A stretch of DNA of 64,000 nucleotides from Lactobacillus sp. HBUAS51381 (GCF_012641095.1 NZ_JAAVSC010000002.1:1-64000), one strand, 5' to 3'; shown: positions 1-7,592, counted from the stretch's first letter. Notes: a model not told the origin generated them from the letters alone. Program-made: numbers and translations.

Positions 1-819
1 AGGACGATGTTCTTTCTTGGCCCGTAATGCGCGTCGAGAGAGTGTACGCTGAGCTTTGGCTAATTTGCCCTTGATTGACCGGTAGAATCTCGGATTAGCG
101 ATTACGTTGGCATTGGAATCGGTCAGAAAATTATCTGTGTTTAAGTCAATTCCAATGGCTGATCCTGGTTTTGGCGTCTCTGAATCAACGAACGGCTGGT
201 CGGATGCTAACTGCAAGGAAACGTAGTAGCGGCCTGTCGCGTCCATCGAGATCGTCGTTGTGCCAATACGGACCTGGGCTTTACGGGTAAGAATCTTAGT
301 TGGCATGCCCTTAAATCGCAACCTTCCCAGTTTAGCTAGCCGGATATGGTTATCATCTAACAAGCGGACACTGCCGTTAAGCATATTGGGCAGATCATGC
401 TTACGGTCATAGTGATTTGAGGTTTGGTATTTTTGTTCGGTTCGTTTCTTGTGGAATACTGGTGTCCCTGCGCGATGGACTTTATGGAAATTTATCCAAG
501 CGCTGCGATAATTCTTGATGGCATTAGCCTTCATATCGCTGTCAATTGCTTTATCATTCAACCAACCGTGAATATTGGAAATATTAATCGCCGGATGCTT
601 TAAGCGCTGCTTCAATATCTCGATTCGCGTCTGAACTAGCTTAATGGGTATTTTAACTTGGCGTAAAGCGAATAACTCCCGATTCATGCCGTTCATTTCG
701 TTGTAAATAAAGCGACTGGCATCACTATTCAGCTTAATCAAGCGTTTCTGTTCATTTGATGGAAACACTCTTAGTTTTACCCCGTAATGATACGGTAACT
801 GGGCCATCGTTTTACGCAA
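1..819 (-). CDS. tnpB: TnpB-family RNA-guided nuclease/transposase accessory protein, partial (C-terminus outside window)
   Basis: The minus-strand frame is open for 273 codons and runs off the left edge. The likely start is TTG at 819, preceded by GGGAGG at 827-832; an ATG at 807 is an alternative. The N-terminal part has the basic, aromatic-rich look of OrfB/TnpB proteins of IS200/IS605 elements. The RuvC-I motif GIDLNTDNF holds the first catalytic Asp at about residue 225. The Glu, the zinc finger and the last Asp of the family would lie outside the window, so activity cannot be judged. In this family TnpB is an omega-RNA-guided DNA nuclease that favours retention of the element. No tnpA is visible here. 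Confidence 0.88.
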   Translation of the reverse strand, partial: MRKTMAQLPYHYGVKLRVFPSNEQKRLIKLNSDASRFIYNEMNGMNRELFALRQVKIPIKLVQTRIEILKQRLKHPAINISNIHGWLNDKAIDSDMKANAIKNYRSAWINFHKVHRAGTPVFHKKRTEQKYQTSNHYDRKHDLPNMLNGSVRLLDDNHIRLAKLGRLRFKGMPTKILTRKAQVRIGTTTISMDATGRYYVSLQLASDQPFVDSETPKPGSAIGIDLNTDNFLTDSNANVIANPRFYRSIKGKLAKAQRTLSRRALRAKKEHRP

Positions 820-980
820 GTCAATTCCTCCCTTCACGGTGGAATTATGATATCATATAAGCCAATCAGATCGTACTAAAAACACTTATAAATAAAATCA
901 TAATAGAATACGGATGAGTAAAGAAATAACGAAAAACACATCGATAACCAATGCATCAAGAATCCTCGAAAAATAGTGAC

Positions 981-1018
981 TGACATTCCTCTCCTGATTG
1001 AAATCAGAAGATTCCTGC
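981..1018 (-). mobile_element. Orphan IS200/IS605-type right-end (omega-RNA 3' end) hairpin
   Basis: Read on the minus strand this is GGAATCTTCTGATTTCAATC followed by AGGAGAGGAATGTCA. The pattern (GAATC, a stem, then GGAGAGGAATGTCA) resembles the terminal hairpin at the 3' end of tnpB elements, which also forms the end of the omega-RNA scaffold. The core stem is CTGATT/AATCAG. It lies upstream of, and in the same orientation as, the tnpB that starts at 819, so it should belong to another element copy that has otherwise decayed. The family match is from memory of the motif, not from a search. Confidence 0.5.
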
Positions 1019-1386
1019 CTTAGATATCATTGAAGAGTTCACGTTCTAAGAAATGGAAACGTTTACTGATTATAAGTTTAAGTGATTGGCCTTTGTGCGA
1101 ACCAAATTAAAATCCATTAGGTAATGTAGGTAGTAGTTTACCGAAGATAAATTATCCCCAATGGGTCGAAATAATGGTTTAATCAATGGCATAAATCGTT
1201 TATCGGGCCATTTGCAATTCTACGGTATTAGATTTCTTCACAGAATACCAACGAGATATTTGCGCTGAAATTTAATCCAACCTGATATCCTTTTTTTGCA
1301 AAAAACAAAGAGTGACGACAGTTATTGTTGCATTAAGACTTATGGCTACAAAAGTTTTTTTGATAAAGCGTGATACTTGAAACTAG
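1019..1386. other. Gene-free AT-rich stretch with decayed coding remnants
   Basis: No intact gene is present. On the minus strand short open segments in different frames follow each other. One of about 46 codons (roughly 1220-1085) reads as a plausible protein fragment and ends in LVRTKANHLNL. This suggests frameshifted remnants, but I cannot assign a family. The base composition is clearly more AT-rich than the core genes after 5.9 kb. Confidence 0.35.
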
Positions 1387-1413
1387 TTGGTTATTTTTAG
1401 TAGAATGTTAGTT

Positions 1414-1710
1414 ATGGATAAAAATGAAGAATCAACTTTAGGTGAGATTACACAAATTATGGTTTTTAAAGCCTTAGCAGATCCTGTAAGACTGCAGATA
1501 GTTCAATATTTAAAGCACATAGAGCACGAGGTTGCATGTGGAGAGGTAGGTAAAGCGATTAATATCAGCAAAACCTCAGGTTCATATCACTTTAAGTTAT
1601 TACAGTCCGCTGGATTGATAACAGCACGTAAAGAAGCAAGAGAGAAATATGTGACTTTAAATAAACAAACCTTTGATCAATTTGTTACTAATTTTTACGA
1701 AAATCTTTAA
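1414..1710 (+). CDS. ArsR-family winged-helix transcriptional regulator
   Basis: A protein of about 98 residues with the ArsR layout. The first helix holds FKALADPVRLQIVQYL, the typical N-terminal signature, followed by a recognition-helix region around SKTSGSYHFKLLQSAGLI and a beta-wing (ITARKEAREKYVTL). No clear metal-binding cysteine pair is seen; a single Cys lies at about residue 42, so the ligand is unknown. Start choice is weak: ATG 1414, ATG 1405 and TTG 1387 are in frame and none has a good Shine-Dalgarno sequence. It lies upstream of and in the same direction as an MFS exporter gene with a large palindromic operator between them. It probably represses that exporter, by inference. 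Confidence 0.85.
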   Translation: MDKNEESTLGEITQIMVFKALADPVRLQIVQYLKHIEHEVACGEVGKAINISKTSGSYHFKLLQSAGLITARKEAREKYVTLNKQTFDQFVTNFYENL

Positions 1711-1751
1711 GGTATTTTTTTGAAACAGTATATGAAGAAATTTCTTTAACG

Positions 1752-1785
1752 AACAGGAATGCTTAAGTGCATTCCTGTTTTTTTA
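1752..1785 (+). terminator. Intrinsic terminator after the ArsR gene
   Basis: A perfect 11-bp stem (AACAGGAATGC / GCATTCCTGTT) with a 6-nt loop is followed by a run of T. It separates the regulator from the downstream exporter transcript. Confidence 0.9.
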
Positions 1786-1802
1786 CACGTTTTTTCTTGT
1801 CA

Positions 1803-1856
1803 TATAATTTGTTGCATGTTAAGGTTAAATAGTTCAAAACTTGTTGAACTATTTAA
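1803..1856 (+). promoter_or_regulatory. Promoter -10 and large palindromic operator ahead of the exporter leader
   Basis: A TATAAT box lies at 1803-1808, with a poor TTTACA-like -35 about 15 nt upstream. Directly downstream is a perfect 13-bp inverted repeat, TTAAATAGTTCAA at 1825-1837 and its complement at 1844-1856, with a 6-bp spacer. The repeat would cover the start of transcription, the usual place for a repressor operator. The likely ligand is the ArsR protein encoded just upstream; that link is inference. Confidence 0.6.
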
Positions 1857-1878
1857 ATGACTTTTAGGAGATTAGGAA

Positions 1879-2007
1879 TGCAAACGATGACATCAGCAAC
1901 CGATACTTCGGTAATCAATGCAGCCAACTTAGATGCATTGATTACCGAAGCTGTTGAACAAGCACCAGAACAAAGCATCACTTATGTAGGTTCAGATTCA
2001 ACTTAAA
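1879..2007 (+). other. Small leader ORF (42 codons) or gene remnant, containing a 16-bp perfect inverted repeat
   Basis: ATG at 1879 has a plausible ribosome binding site (AGGAGATTAGGA) and encodes 42 residues with no recognised family. Within it, 1906-1921 and 1935-1950 are perfect 16-base inverted repeats with a 13-nt loop, so the transcript would form a very stable hairpin. After the stop, codons in other frames up to about 2130 also look protein-like (for example IPEAYHIVPVQSPGSFIYSSHK in pieces), which favours a decayed gene. A regulatory leader for the exporter at 2152 is the alternative. Neither is proven. Confidence 0.4.
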
Positions 2008-2151
2008 CTATGTCACATCAAGCAACACTTGATGATGCAAAGAAAATGTTGGTCAATGATTCCTGAAGCATACCACATTGTACCAGTTCAAAGCCCAGGT
2101 AGCTTTATTTATAGTAGCCACAAATAGTTTTGTCGAAGGGAACGTTGATTA

Positions 2152-3516
2152 ATGGAAAATAAAAAAACGAGTTCTGCATGGATATTGAGTTTAACCTCAC
2201 TTGGCTTTTTTATGTCAATGATGGATTCAATGATTGTCACAACAGCGTCCACTGCTATTAGAACTGATTTTCATATTTCAGTTGATACACTCCAATGGGC
2301 ATTGAATGCATATAATATCACGATTGCTTCGGTATTACTTGTTGGTGTTTCATTAGGCGAACGAATAGGGCGTCGTAAAGTATATAATATCGGGATTTTA
2401 ATCTTCACGATTGGATCTATTTTATGTGCCATGTCAAACAACATTTCTTTTCTTGTTATAGCTCGGATCATTGAAGGTGTTGGTGCCTCAGTTATGACAC
2501 CAATGTCCATGGCCATTTTAACAAACACACTACCTGCTTCGGAACGTGGTAAGGCATTAGGGATTTGGAGTGGCATTGGCGGATTGGCATTAATTGTTGG
2601 ACCTTCATTAGGTGGATTTATTGTTGCAAGACTCGCATGGCAATGGATTTTTTGGATTAATATACCGATTGGCATCGTTGCTATTTACTTATCGAACAAA
2701 ATGCTGCCAGAAAGTACAGGCAATAGCGATAAGATTAGCATATTAGACTCAATTTTAATTATGCCTTCTTCAGCCGGCATTATTTGGGCACTTTCAGAAA
2801 TGACATCACCAAAACTTAGCATTGCCACAATTGTTGTTGGCCTAGTGAGTTTGACCATTATAATTTGGTTTGTACTTCGTCAGAAAAGAGAAGAAAAACC
2901 AATGATCCCGTTGCAATATTTTAAGTCAATGACGTTTACTGGTGGAAATGTGGCCACCTTTCTCTTATACGCGGCCATGTATGGCGTTGTTTTCTTTTTA
3001 CCACAATTCCTACAAGTAGTAGGTGGTGCAGATTCGCTGCAAGCGGGACTTGAGATTTTACCGTGGACCGGAACTTTAGTTGTTGTTGCGCCATTTGCAG
3101 GTAAAGCGGTCGACTTGTTTGGTGAAAAATCAATTGCCACATTAGGCCTATTTCTTCAAGGGTTAGGTTACCTATTAATTGTGGTCTTTGTACATCAGCA
3201 AAGTTCGTATTTAGTTATGGTCATTCCATTGGCGGTAGCAGGAGTGGGTTTATCACTGGCAGGTCCAGCACTACAAAAAGGAGTTTTAGGTGCTGTTGAG
3301 CCTAAAGCTATTGGGAAAGCGTCTGGTATCTATAATGTTTTCCGCTTGTTAGGTGGGGCTGTTGGAACAACAGTTTCAGTAATTGTTTTCTACAAATTTG
3401 GTAGTGTAATTAATACGAACCAATTCGCGAGTGGTTTTAGATCAGCTATGTTGAGTGCAGCCACTTTATCATTTTTAGGTATCATTTTCTCATCCCAATT
3501 TAAAAGGGCGCAATAA
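2152..3516 (+). CDS. MFS drug exporter of the DHA2 (EmrB/QacA-like) type
   Basis: A 454-residue, very hydrophobic protein with many membrane segments. Motif A of the major facilitator superfamily is present at residues 69-76 (GERIGRRK). An antiporter motif C-like segment follows (GIGGLALIVGPSLGG, around 141-155), and the N-terminus carries the DHA2-type MMDSMIVTTA segment. Family knowledge predicts proton-driven export of lipophilic cations, dyes or antimicrobials; the substrate here is unknown. The start is preceded by GAAGGGAA. It sits behind an ArsR-type regulator and operator. The gene is much more AT-rich than the core genes and is bounded by mobile-element remains, so recent acquisition is likely. 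Confidence 0.9.
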   Translation: MENKKTSSAWILSLTSLGFFMSMMDSMIVTTASTAIRTDFHISVDTLQWALNAYNITIASVLLVGVSLGERIGRRKVYNIGILIFTIGSILCAMSNNISFLVIARIIEGVGASVMTPMSMAILTNTLPASERGKALGIWSGIGGLALIVGPSLGGFIVARLAWQWIFWINIPIGIVAIYLSNKMLPESTGNSDKISILDSILIMPSSAGIIWALSEMTSPKLSIATIVVGLVSLTIIIWFVLRQKREEKPMIPLQYFKSMTFTGGNVATFLLYAAMYGVVFFLPQFLQVVGGADSLQAGLEILPWTGTLVVVAPFAGKAVDLFGEKSIATLGLFLQGLGYLLIVVFVHQQSSYLVMVIPLAVAGVGLSLAGPALQKGVLGAVEPKAIGKASGIYNVFRLLGGAVGTTVSVIVFYKFGSVINTNQFASGFRSAMLSAATLSFLGIIFSSQFKRAQ

Positions 3517-3813
3517 GTTAATATACAAAGGCAAAATTGACTTTGAAAAGAAAGTTTTATGTTGCCGGATTTACTGTAATGCTCGTTCTGATGTGTCAAT
3601 GGAAATTTGATAAGAGTAGAAAAGCTTGACTTGAAAAAAATGACTAGTTGACTTTAAATATAAAAAATAGAGTTAAATCAACAGCATGTGCTGGTTTAAC
3701 TCTATTTTTTGATGTTCAGTTAATTTATAATGATCATTTCACGGATATAAAGTACGCTTTTTGCCAAAAAAACTGGGAAGTTTTACTTATTGCGTGACTT
3801 ATTTTAATGAGAA
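3517..3813. other. Intergenic stretch holding only a terminator
   Basis: Apart from the long hairpin at 3662-3710, I see no gene, promoter or repeat in this AT-rich stretch. Confidence 0.6.
3662..3710. terminator. Long bidirectional terminator between the exporter and xerS
   Basis: AAAAAATAGAGTTAA pairs with TTAACTCTATTTTTT, and an inner stem CAGCA/TGCTG extends it. The A-run and T-run on either side allow it to stop transcription from both converging genes. Confidence 0.88.
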
Positions 3814-4878
3814 CTACATTTTCTCCAAGCCCTGCCGTTGTTCCTCATCAATAATGTGTGTGTACAGCCCCGTCGCGCTGGTTGAGTTCTGGCCGAGCTG
3901 GGTGGCTACTAACTGCTCATTTTTGGTGGCCAGGTAGAGCTTAGAAGCCAGCGTGTGCCGGAGCTTATGGGGCGTAATTCGGACCTTGAAGGCCGCCGAA
4001 TATTTTGCGACCATCTTTTCCATGGAATTGGCCTGCATCCGCGAGGCCTGACCACGATAACTGCTGAGAAATAGGGCACGGTCGTTGCTGAGGGCGTGGT
4101 AAGTGGCCGTGCGGTGGTCGACATAATCCTGTATATATGGCAGCGTCCACGGTGCAATCGGGACGGTGTCGCGCTGGCCGCCCTTACGGATAACCCCAAT
4201 CGTCCCGGTCTTGAGGTTTAGATGCCGCAGGTCGGCGTTGGCCGCTTCGGATACCCGGAGGCCACTGCCCAGTAGCAGGGCGTTGATGGCCAGATCCCGG
4301 CGTTTATCCCGGTGGAAGTAGCGCTTCTTAGCCGGCGACAAGAGCGCCTCATATTTCTGATCGATAAAGCCTAAGTAGTCGTGGTCGGTGTTGCCCAGCA
4401 TGAGCTTGGTCTTGAGGTTGGCCGCCCGGGTGGCGTAGGTCTCGCTGGTGCGGACCAAAGCAATCTTGTGCATGACATTCCGGTCGAAGTAAGCCTCACC
4501 GTTGTCGTCTTCCGTATTTTCGGTTAGGTATTTAAAGAGTGAGGAGAGGGCGTTGAGCGAGCGATTGATCGTGGGGTGGGTACGGCTACCAGGTGCGCCG
4601 GTCAGTTTAGTCTGGTTCAGCAGGGCCGACTTATACAGTTCCACGGTTTCTTTCTTTAACGTCGCCAAGACCTGAATGTTGATATCGGCAGGACGTGTAG
4701 CAGGGGTCAAGCCTTCGCTAATCAGCCAGTTAAAGAAGCGGCGGAATTCCGTGAGATATTGGTATAACGTGGCCGGTGACAGGGGAATTGTGGCCTTGGC
4801 CTGGTAATATTCCTGCACGTACCAGGGTGCCGTGGCCAGTTCTTCGTTGATTAATTTTAAATAGTGCTGCTTTTCCAT
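3814..4878 (-). CDS. xerS: Tyrosine recombinase XerS
   Basis: A 354-residue protein matching the length and architecture of XerS, the recombinase that resolves chromosome dimers at dif-type sites in streptococci and lactococci. The N-terminal SAM-like DNA-binding domain covers about 1-150. The catalytic domain shows R208 (GLRVSE), K232, H304 and R307 (HKLRHT) and Tyr339 (LYTHI). The second His/Trp position is Gln330 (LGQNS), which is unusual. ATG 4878 is chosen because GGAGG lies 8 nt upstream; a longer frame to 4941 would run through the promoter. xerC and xerD are also present in the window, so this is a third Xer protein. The promoter overlaps a LexA-like box. Confidence 0.88.
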   Translation of the reverse strand: MEKQHYLKLINEELATAPWYVQEYYQAKATIPLSPATLYQYLTEFRRFFNWLISEGLTPATRPADINIQVLATLKKETVELYKSALLNQTKLTGAPGSRTHPTINRSLNALSSLFKYLTENTEDDNGEAYFDRNVMHKIALVRTSETYATRAANLKTKLMLGNTDHDYLGFIDQKYEALLSPAKKRYFHRDKRRDLAINALLLGSGLRVSEAANADLRHLNLKTGTIGVIRKGGQRDTVPIAPWTLPYIQDYVDHRTATYHALSNDRALFLSSYRGQASRMQANSMEKMVAKYSAAFKVRITPHKLRHTLASKLYLATKNEQLVATQLGQNSTSATGLYTHIIDEEQRQGLEKM

Positions 4879-4890
4879 AGAAGAGGCCTC

Positions 4891-4904
4891 CAAACATATG
4901 TTCT
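4891..4904 (-). promoter_or_regulatory. LexA-box-like palindrome at the start of the xerS transcript
   Basis: On the minus strand the sequence is AGAACATATGTTTG, matching CGAACRNRYGTTYG at 13 of 14 positions. It begins right after the predicted start of transcription and ends next to the GGAGG of xerS, a normal operator position. Confidence 0.55.
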
Positions 4905-4912
4905 CATTAACC

Positions 4913-4941
4913 ATGATACCGGGGAAAAGAAAAATTAGCAA
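4913..4941 (-). promoter_or_regulatory. xerS promoter
   Basis: TTGCTA (4941-4936) and TATCAT (4918-4913) are separated by 17 nt on the minus strand. Confidence 0.7.
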
Positions 4942-4987
4942 GTCCCCCCGTCTAATTTTTGCCTATTACTATCTTTAAAATATTTGT

Positions 4988-5786
4988 TTTAATGAAAGTA
5001 GTCGTAGAATTCGTTATCGTCAAAGCCTAGGTCACCTAAAATTGACGATATCACGGACACGTTATCAGATAGCAAAGAAACGCTGTTGTGACTGCGTTTA
5101 GCGTCATCTTATGCCGATTGAGACGTATTTTCTTTAAATTGATCGACCATTAGCATCAAATACCGGTATATCAACGATTATAACGGATTAAGGGACTTGG
5201 ATTGGGGTTAAAATCCACGTTGCAAGCCTAATATGAGCCAGCTATGAAGTCGGCAGCGACCTTATTTGAATTATCTGGAATTACCCACAGACTAACGCAA
5301 GCAACATTAGCAGCTTAAGTATTGGCCGCTGAGTTTTAGGTACATTAGACTAGCTTAAAGTGACGATCGGTCGTTCAGCAGTCGCTTCGTCAGCAATTAA
5401 ATCGACCGGCTCACGCCAGACCTGCATGGAACGGCAGTCACTGAGCCAACCAGTCTCAAGCGCTTATTTTAGACGTCGATTCTGAGCACACGTTCAGCAA
5501 TTGGATGGAGACCTGACCACGAAATTAACGCAGAATACGCCTTAAAATAAAGCTAATCTGTGTCATTTTCGTACGTAACGACCGCAACCGGTGAAGCGGT
5601 GAGTTGCCATCGCATCGAGAACGGCTGGTAAAAATTCTGCTGTGATCTTTGACGAAGTAAATATAATCTCACCAGAATCTAGCGAATTAATTCACCTAGG
5701 AAGTCGTTAATAAAAATAGACAAGTAAATTGTGCGCTCAATCAAAACGGAATGGGGGCACCACCAAAACTCATGAAGAAAGTCATT
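4988..5786 (-). pseudogene. Decayed protein-coding gene of unknown family
   Basis: No long frame is open, but the minus strand carries consecutive protein-like segments in shifting frames. There is an RBS and start (AGAGGATGAA then ATG at 5786, MTFFMSFGGAPIPF, stop). About 5682-5563 reads LDSGEIIFTSSKITAEFLPA and on. About 5552-5469 reads LYFKAYSALISWSGLHPIAE and on. 5460-5350 reads LETGWLSDCRSMQVWREP and on. A last piece ending at 4988 reads SSILGDLGFDDNEFYDYFH. Together they would make about 265 residues broken by several frameshifts and stops. I do not recognise the family. Confidence 0.5.
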
Positions 5787-5835
5787 TCATCCTCTACTTT
5801 ACATAATATATATTATCGAAAGTAGACTCAAACTC

Positions 5836-5898
5836 AAAAAAATAAGGGCGTCTACGCGATCTGGTCCTTGGACCTTAATAATCGCGCTTAGCCCTTAT
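5836..5898 (-). terminator. Three-tier intrinsic terminator after the NUDIX gene
   Basis: ATAAGGGC (5842-5849) pairs with GCCCTTAT (5891-5898). Inside it CGCGAT pairs with ATCGCG, and inside that GGTCC pairs with GGACC. On the minus strand the outer stem is followed directly by a run of T. Confidence 0.8.
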
Positions 5899-5907
5899 CT
5901 TCTTAAT

Positions 5908-6357
5908 TTAAATCTTGCCTTCACGATTCAACGCTTGTAAAATTCGTTGCGTGATTGGCGTGAGTTCTGCTGGCAACTCATCCAACGGAAAATACATGGC
6001 GCTGCTGGTTTCGGTTTGGTCCGCGTACAGCTTGCCGGTCGCCGTGAGCTGATAAACTGCGGTTACGGAATCAATCTGATCACCGTTGGGATACGTGTAT
6101 TGCATGCCACGTCCACTGACCACCGTCAGCAATTTTGGTTGCCGGCCCGTTAAGCCCGTTTCTTCGTGGAGCTCGCGACCAGCCGTCATGGCCAGATCCT
6201 CTGTGAGTTCCTTGGAACCCGCGGGCAAGCCCCAAAGCGCGTTATCCGTTCGTTTAACCAATAAGAGCTGTTGTGCTGAAATCACCACGGCTGCCGCACC
6301 AACCACGATTAACGGTTGTGATCCAATCGTTTGGCGCAAGTCTAAAACGTAGCCCAT
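5908..6357 (-). CDS. NUDIX hydrolase
   Basis: A 149-residue protein with a complete Nudix box at residues 47-69: G, five residues, E, seven residues, then REL-EE-GL. The box holds the metal-binding glutamates. Family members hydrolyse a nucleoside diphosphate linked to another group, for example oxidised nucleotides, sugar nucleotides or (di)nucleotides; the substrate cannot be told from sequence. The N-terminus resembles ADP-ribose/8-oxo-dGTP-type proteins of lactobacilli. It stands just downstream of msrB-msrA on the same strand and could share their transcript, which would fit an oxidative-damage role, by inference. Confidence 0.88.
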   Translation of the reverse strand: MGYVLDLRQTIGSQPLIVVGAAAVVISAQQLLLVKRTDNALWGLPAGSKELTEDLAMTAGRELHEETGLTGRQPKLLTVVSGRGMQYTYPNGDQIDSVTAVYQLTATGKLYADQTETSSAMYFPLDELPAELTPITQRILQALNREGKI

Positions 6358-6409
6358 ACCGTTTCACCATCCTTTAAGCTAATTGTAACGCACTGATGGA
6401 CAATTAGGC

Positions 6410-6919
6410 TTACCAATTTTTACGAATAAAAGCTTGCCGACCGCCCATTTCCTCGATCTGGTAACGCAATGGATTCTTACGGTAGAAGTCCTGATGTTCT
6501 TCTTCGGCGGGATAAAACGGTTGTGCTGCTTCAATGGTGGTCACGATTGGTGCGTCAAATTGCCCACTAGCCGCCAACTTGGCCTTGGAAGCCTCGGCGA
6601 TTTTTCGCTGTTCCGGACTATTGACGTAAATCACTGGACGGTAGCTGTCGCCGCGATCCTGAAATTGGCCGCTGGCATCGGTGGGATCGGTTTGCCGCCA
6701 ATAAATCTCAACGAGTTGGGCATAGCTGATGACGGCCGGATCAAATGTGATCTGGACCGCTTCGGTATGACCAGTGGTATGGCTAGCTACCTCGGCGTAC
6801 GTCGGATTGACCGTATGACCACCGGTGTAGCCTGAGACGACGGCTTCAATACCGGGTTGGGTGTCAAACGGTTGGACCATGCACCAGAAACAACCGCCGG
6901 CAAAAGTTGCTGTATCCAT
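6410..6919 (-). CDS. msrA: Peptide-methionine (S)-S-oxide reductase MsrA
   Basis: A 169-residue protein with the GCFWC signature near the N-terminus; Cys10 is the catalytic residue. The family GYTGG and YR-V motifs are also present ([15 protein letters not shown]). It reduces the S epimer of methionine sulfoxide in proteins, using thioredoxin. The ribosome binding site AAAGGGGG precedes the ATG. msrB lies 20 bp upstream, so both stereoisomer-specific enzymes form an operon. Confidence 0.95.
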   Translation of the reverse strand: MDTATFAGGCFWCMVQPFDTQPGIEAVVSGYTGGHTVNPTYAEVASHTTGHTEAVQITFDPAVISYAQLVEIYWRQTDPTDASGQFQDRGDSYRPVIYVNSPEQRKIAEASKAKLAASGQFDAPIVTTIEAAQPFYPAEEEHQDFYRKNPLRYQIEEMGGRQAFIRKNW

Positions 6920-6939
6920 ATTTACAAAGTCCCCCTTTT

Positions 6940-7389
6940 TTATTTCTGATCGGGAAAAAGCTGTTCAAAGTCATGGTAACCTTGAGTTTCAAGCTCACTG
7001 GCAGGAATGAACCTCAACGCGGCCGAGTTGATGCAGTAGCGTAAGCCGCCGGATTCTTGCGGGCCATCATTAAAGACGTGGCCTAAGTGAGAATGCGCAT
7101 CAGCACTGCGTACCTCTTGGCGGACCATCCCAAAGCTGTGATCCGTGTTTTCCTTGACGTTGTTGGCGTCAATTGGCTTGGTAAAGGACGGCCAGCCACA
7201 GCCGGCATCATACTTATTGGTGGAGCTAAAGAGCGGTTGGCCACTCACCACGTCCACGTAGATCCCGGGTTCATAAAAGGCATCATATTTGCCGGTAAAG
7301 GCCGGTTCTGTCGCGGCTTTCTGTGTCACCGCGTATTCTTCTGCGGTTAAGCGCTCTTTTAAATTTGCTGCTGATTCTGGTTGTTTCAT
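6940..7389 (-). CDS. msrB: Peptide-methionine (R)-S-oxide reductase MsrB
   Basis: A 149-residue protein with the MsrB motifs GCGWPSF, HLGHVF and [11 protein letters not shown]; the Cys in RYCIN is catalytic. The zinc-binding CxxC pairs found in many MsrB proteins are absent, so this is the zinc-free form. It reduces the R epimer of protein methionine sulfoxide and complements MsrA encoded next to it. AGGA lies just before the ATG. A promoter with an inverted repeat over the -35 lies upstream. Confidence 0.95.
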   Translation of the reverse strand: MKQPESAANLKERLTAEEYAVTQKAATEPAFTGKYDAFYEPGIYVDVVSGQPLFSSTNKYDAGCGWPSFTKPIDANNVKENTDHSFGMVRQEVRSADAHSHLGHVFNDGPQESGGLRYCINSAALRFIPASELETQGYHDFEQLFPDQK

Positions 7390-7435
7390 CGTTCATATCC
7401 TCCAATCAATTGCGCACAATCTTTTGCTTAGTTCT

Positions 7436-7474
7436 AGTTTAGGACTCTTCGGCAAAAAGGCAACTAATTTGCCT
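7436..7474 (-). promoter_or_regulatory. msrB promoter with inverted repeat at the -35
   Basis: On the minus strand TTGCCT (7463-7458) and TAAACT (7441-7436) are 16 nt apart. AGGCAA and TTGCCT form a 6-bp inverted repeat around CTAAT at 7458-7474, overlapping the -35, and might bind a regulator. Confidence 0.5.
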
Positions 7475-7543
7475 AATGCCATTACAATATTAGTGTCCCA
7501 ATTAGTCCCCTAACTAGCGGGGTATTCCTTTAGTCACCGATTC

Positions 7544-7574
7544 AAAAAAGCGCCGTTCCCTAAAGAACGACGCC
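7544..7574 (-). terminator. Intrinsic terminator after the matrixin-like gene
   Basis: On the minus strand a GGCGTCGTTC / GAACGGCGC stem (one mismatch) is followed by six T. Confidence 0.85.
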
Positions 7575-7592
7575 TAACTCCTATTCAGCTGA

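Noticed and set aside
5680-5700. dif-like start of sequence (ACTTCCTAG on the minus strand)
   Set aside because: Only the first half resembles a dif site; the second arm does not match.
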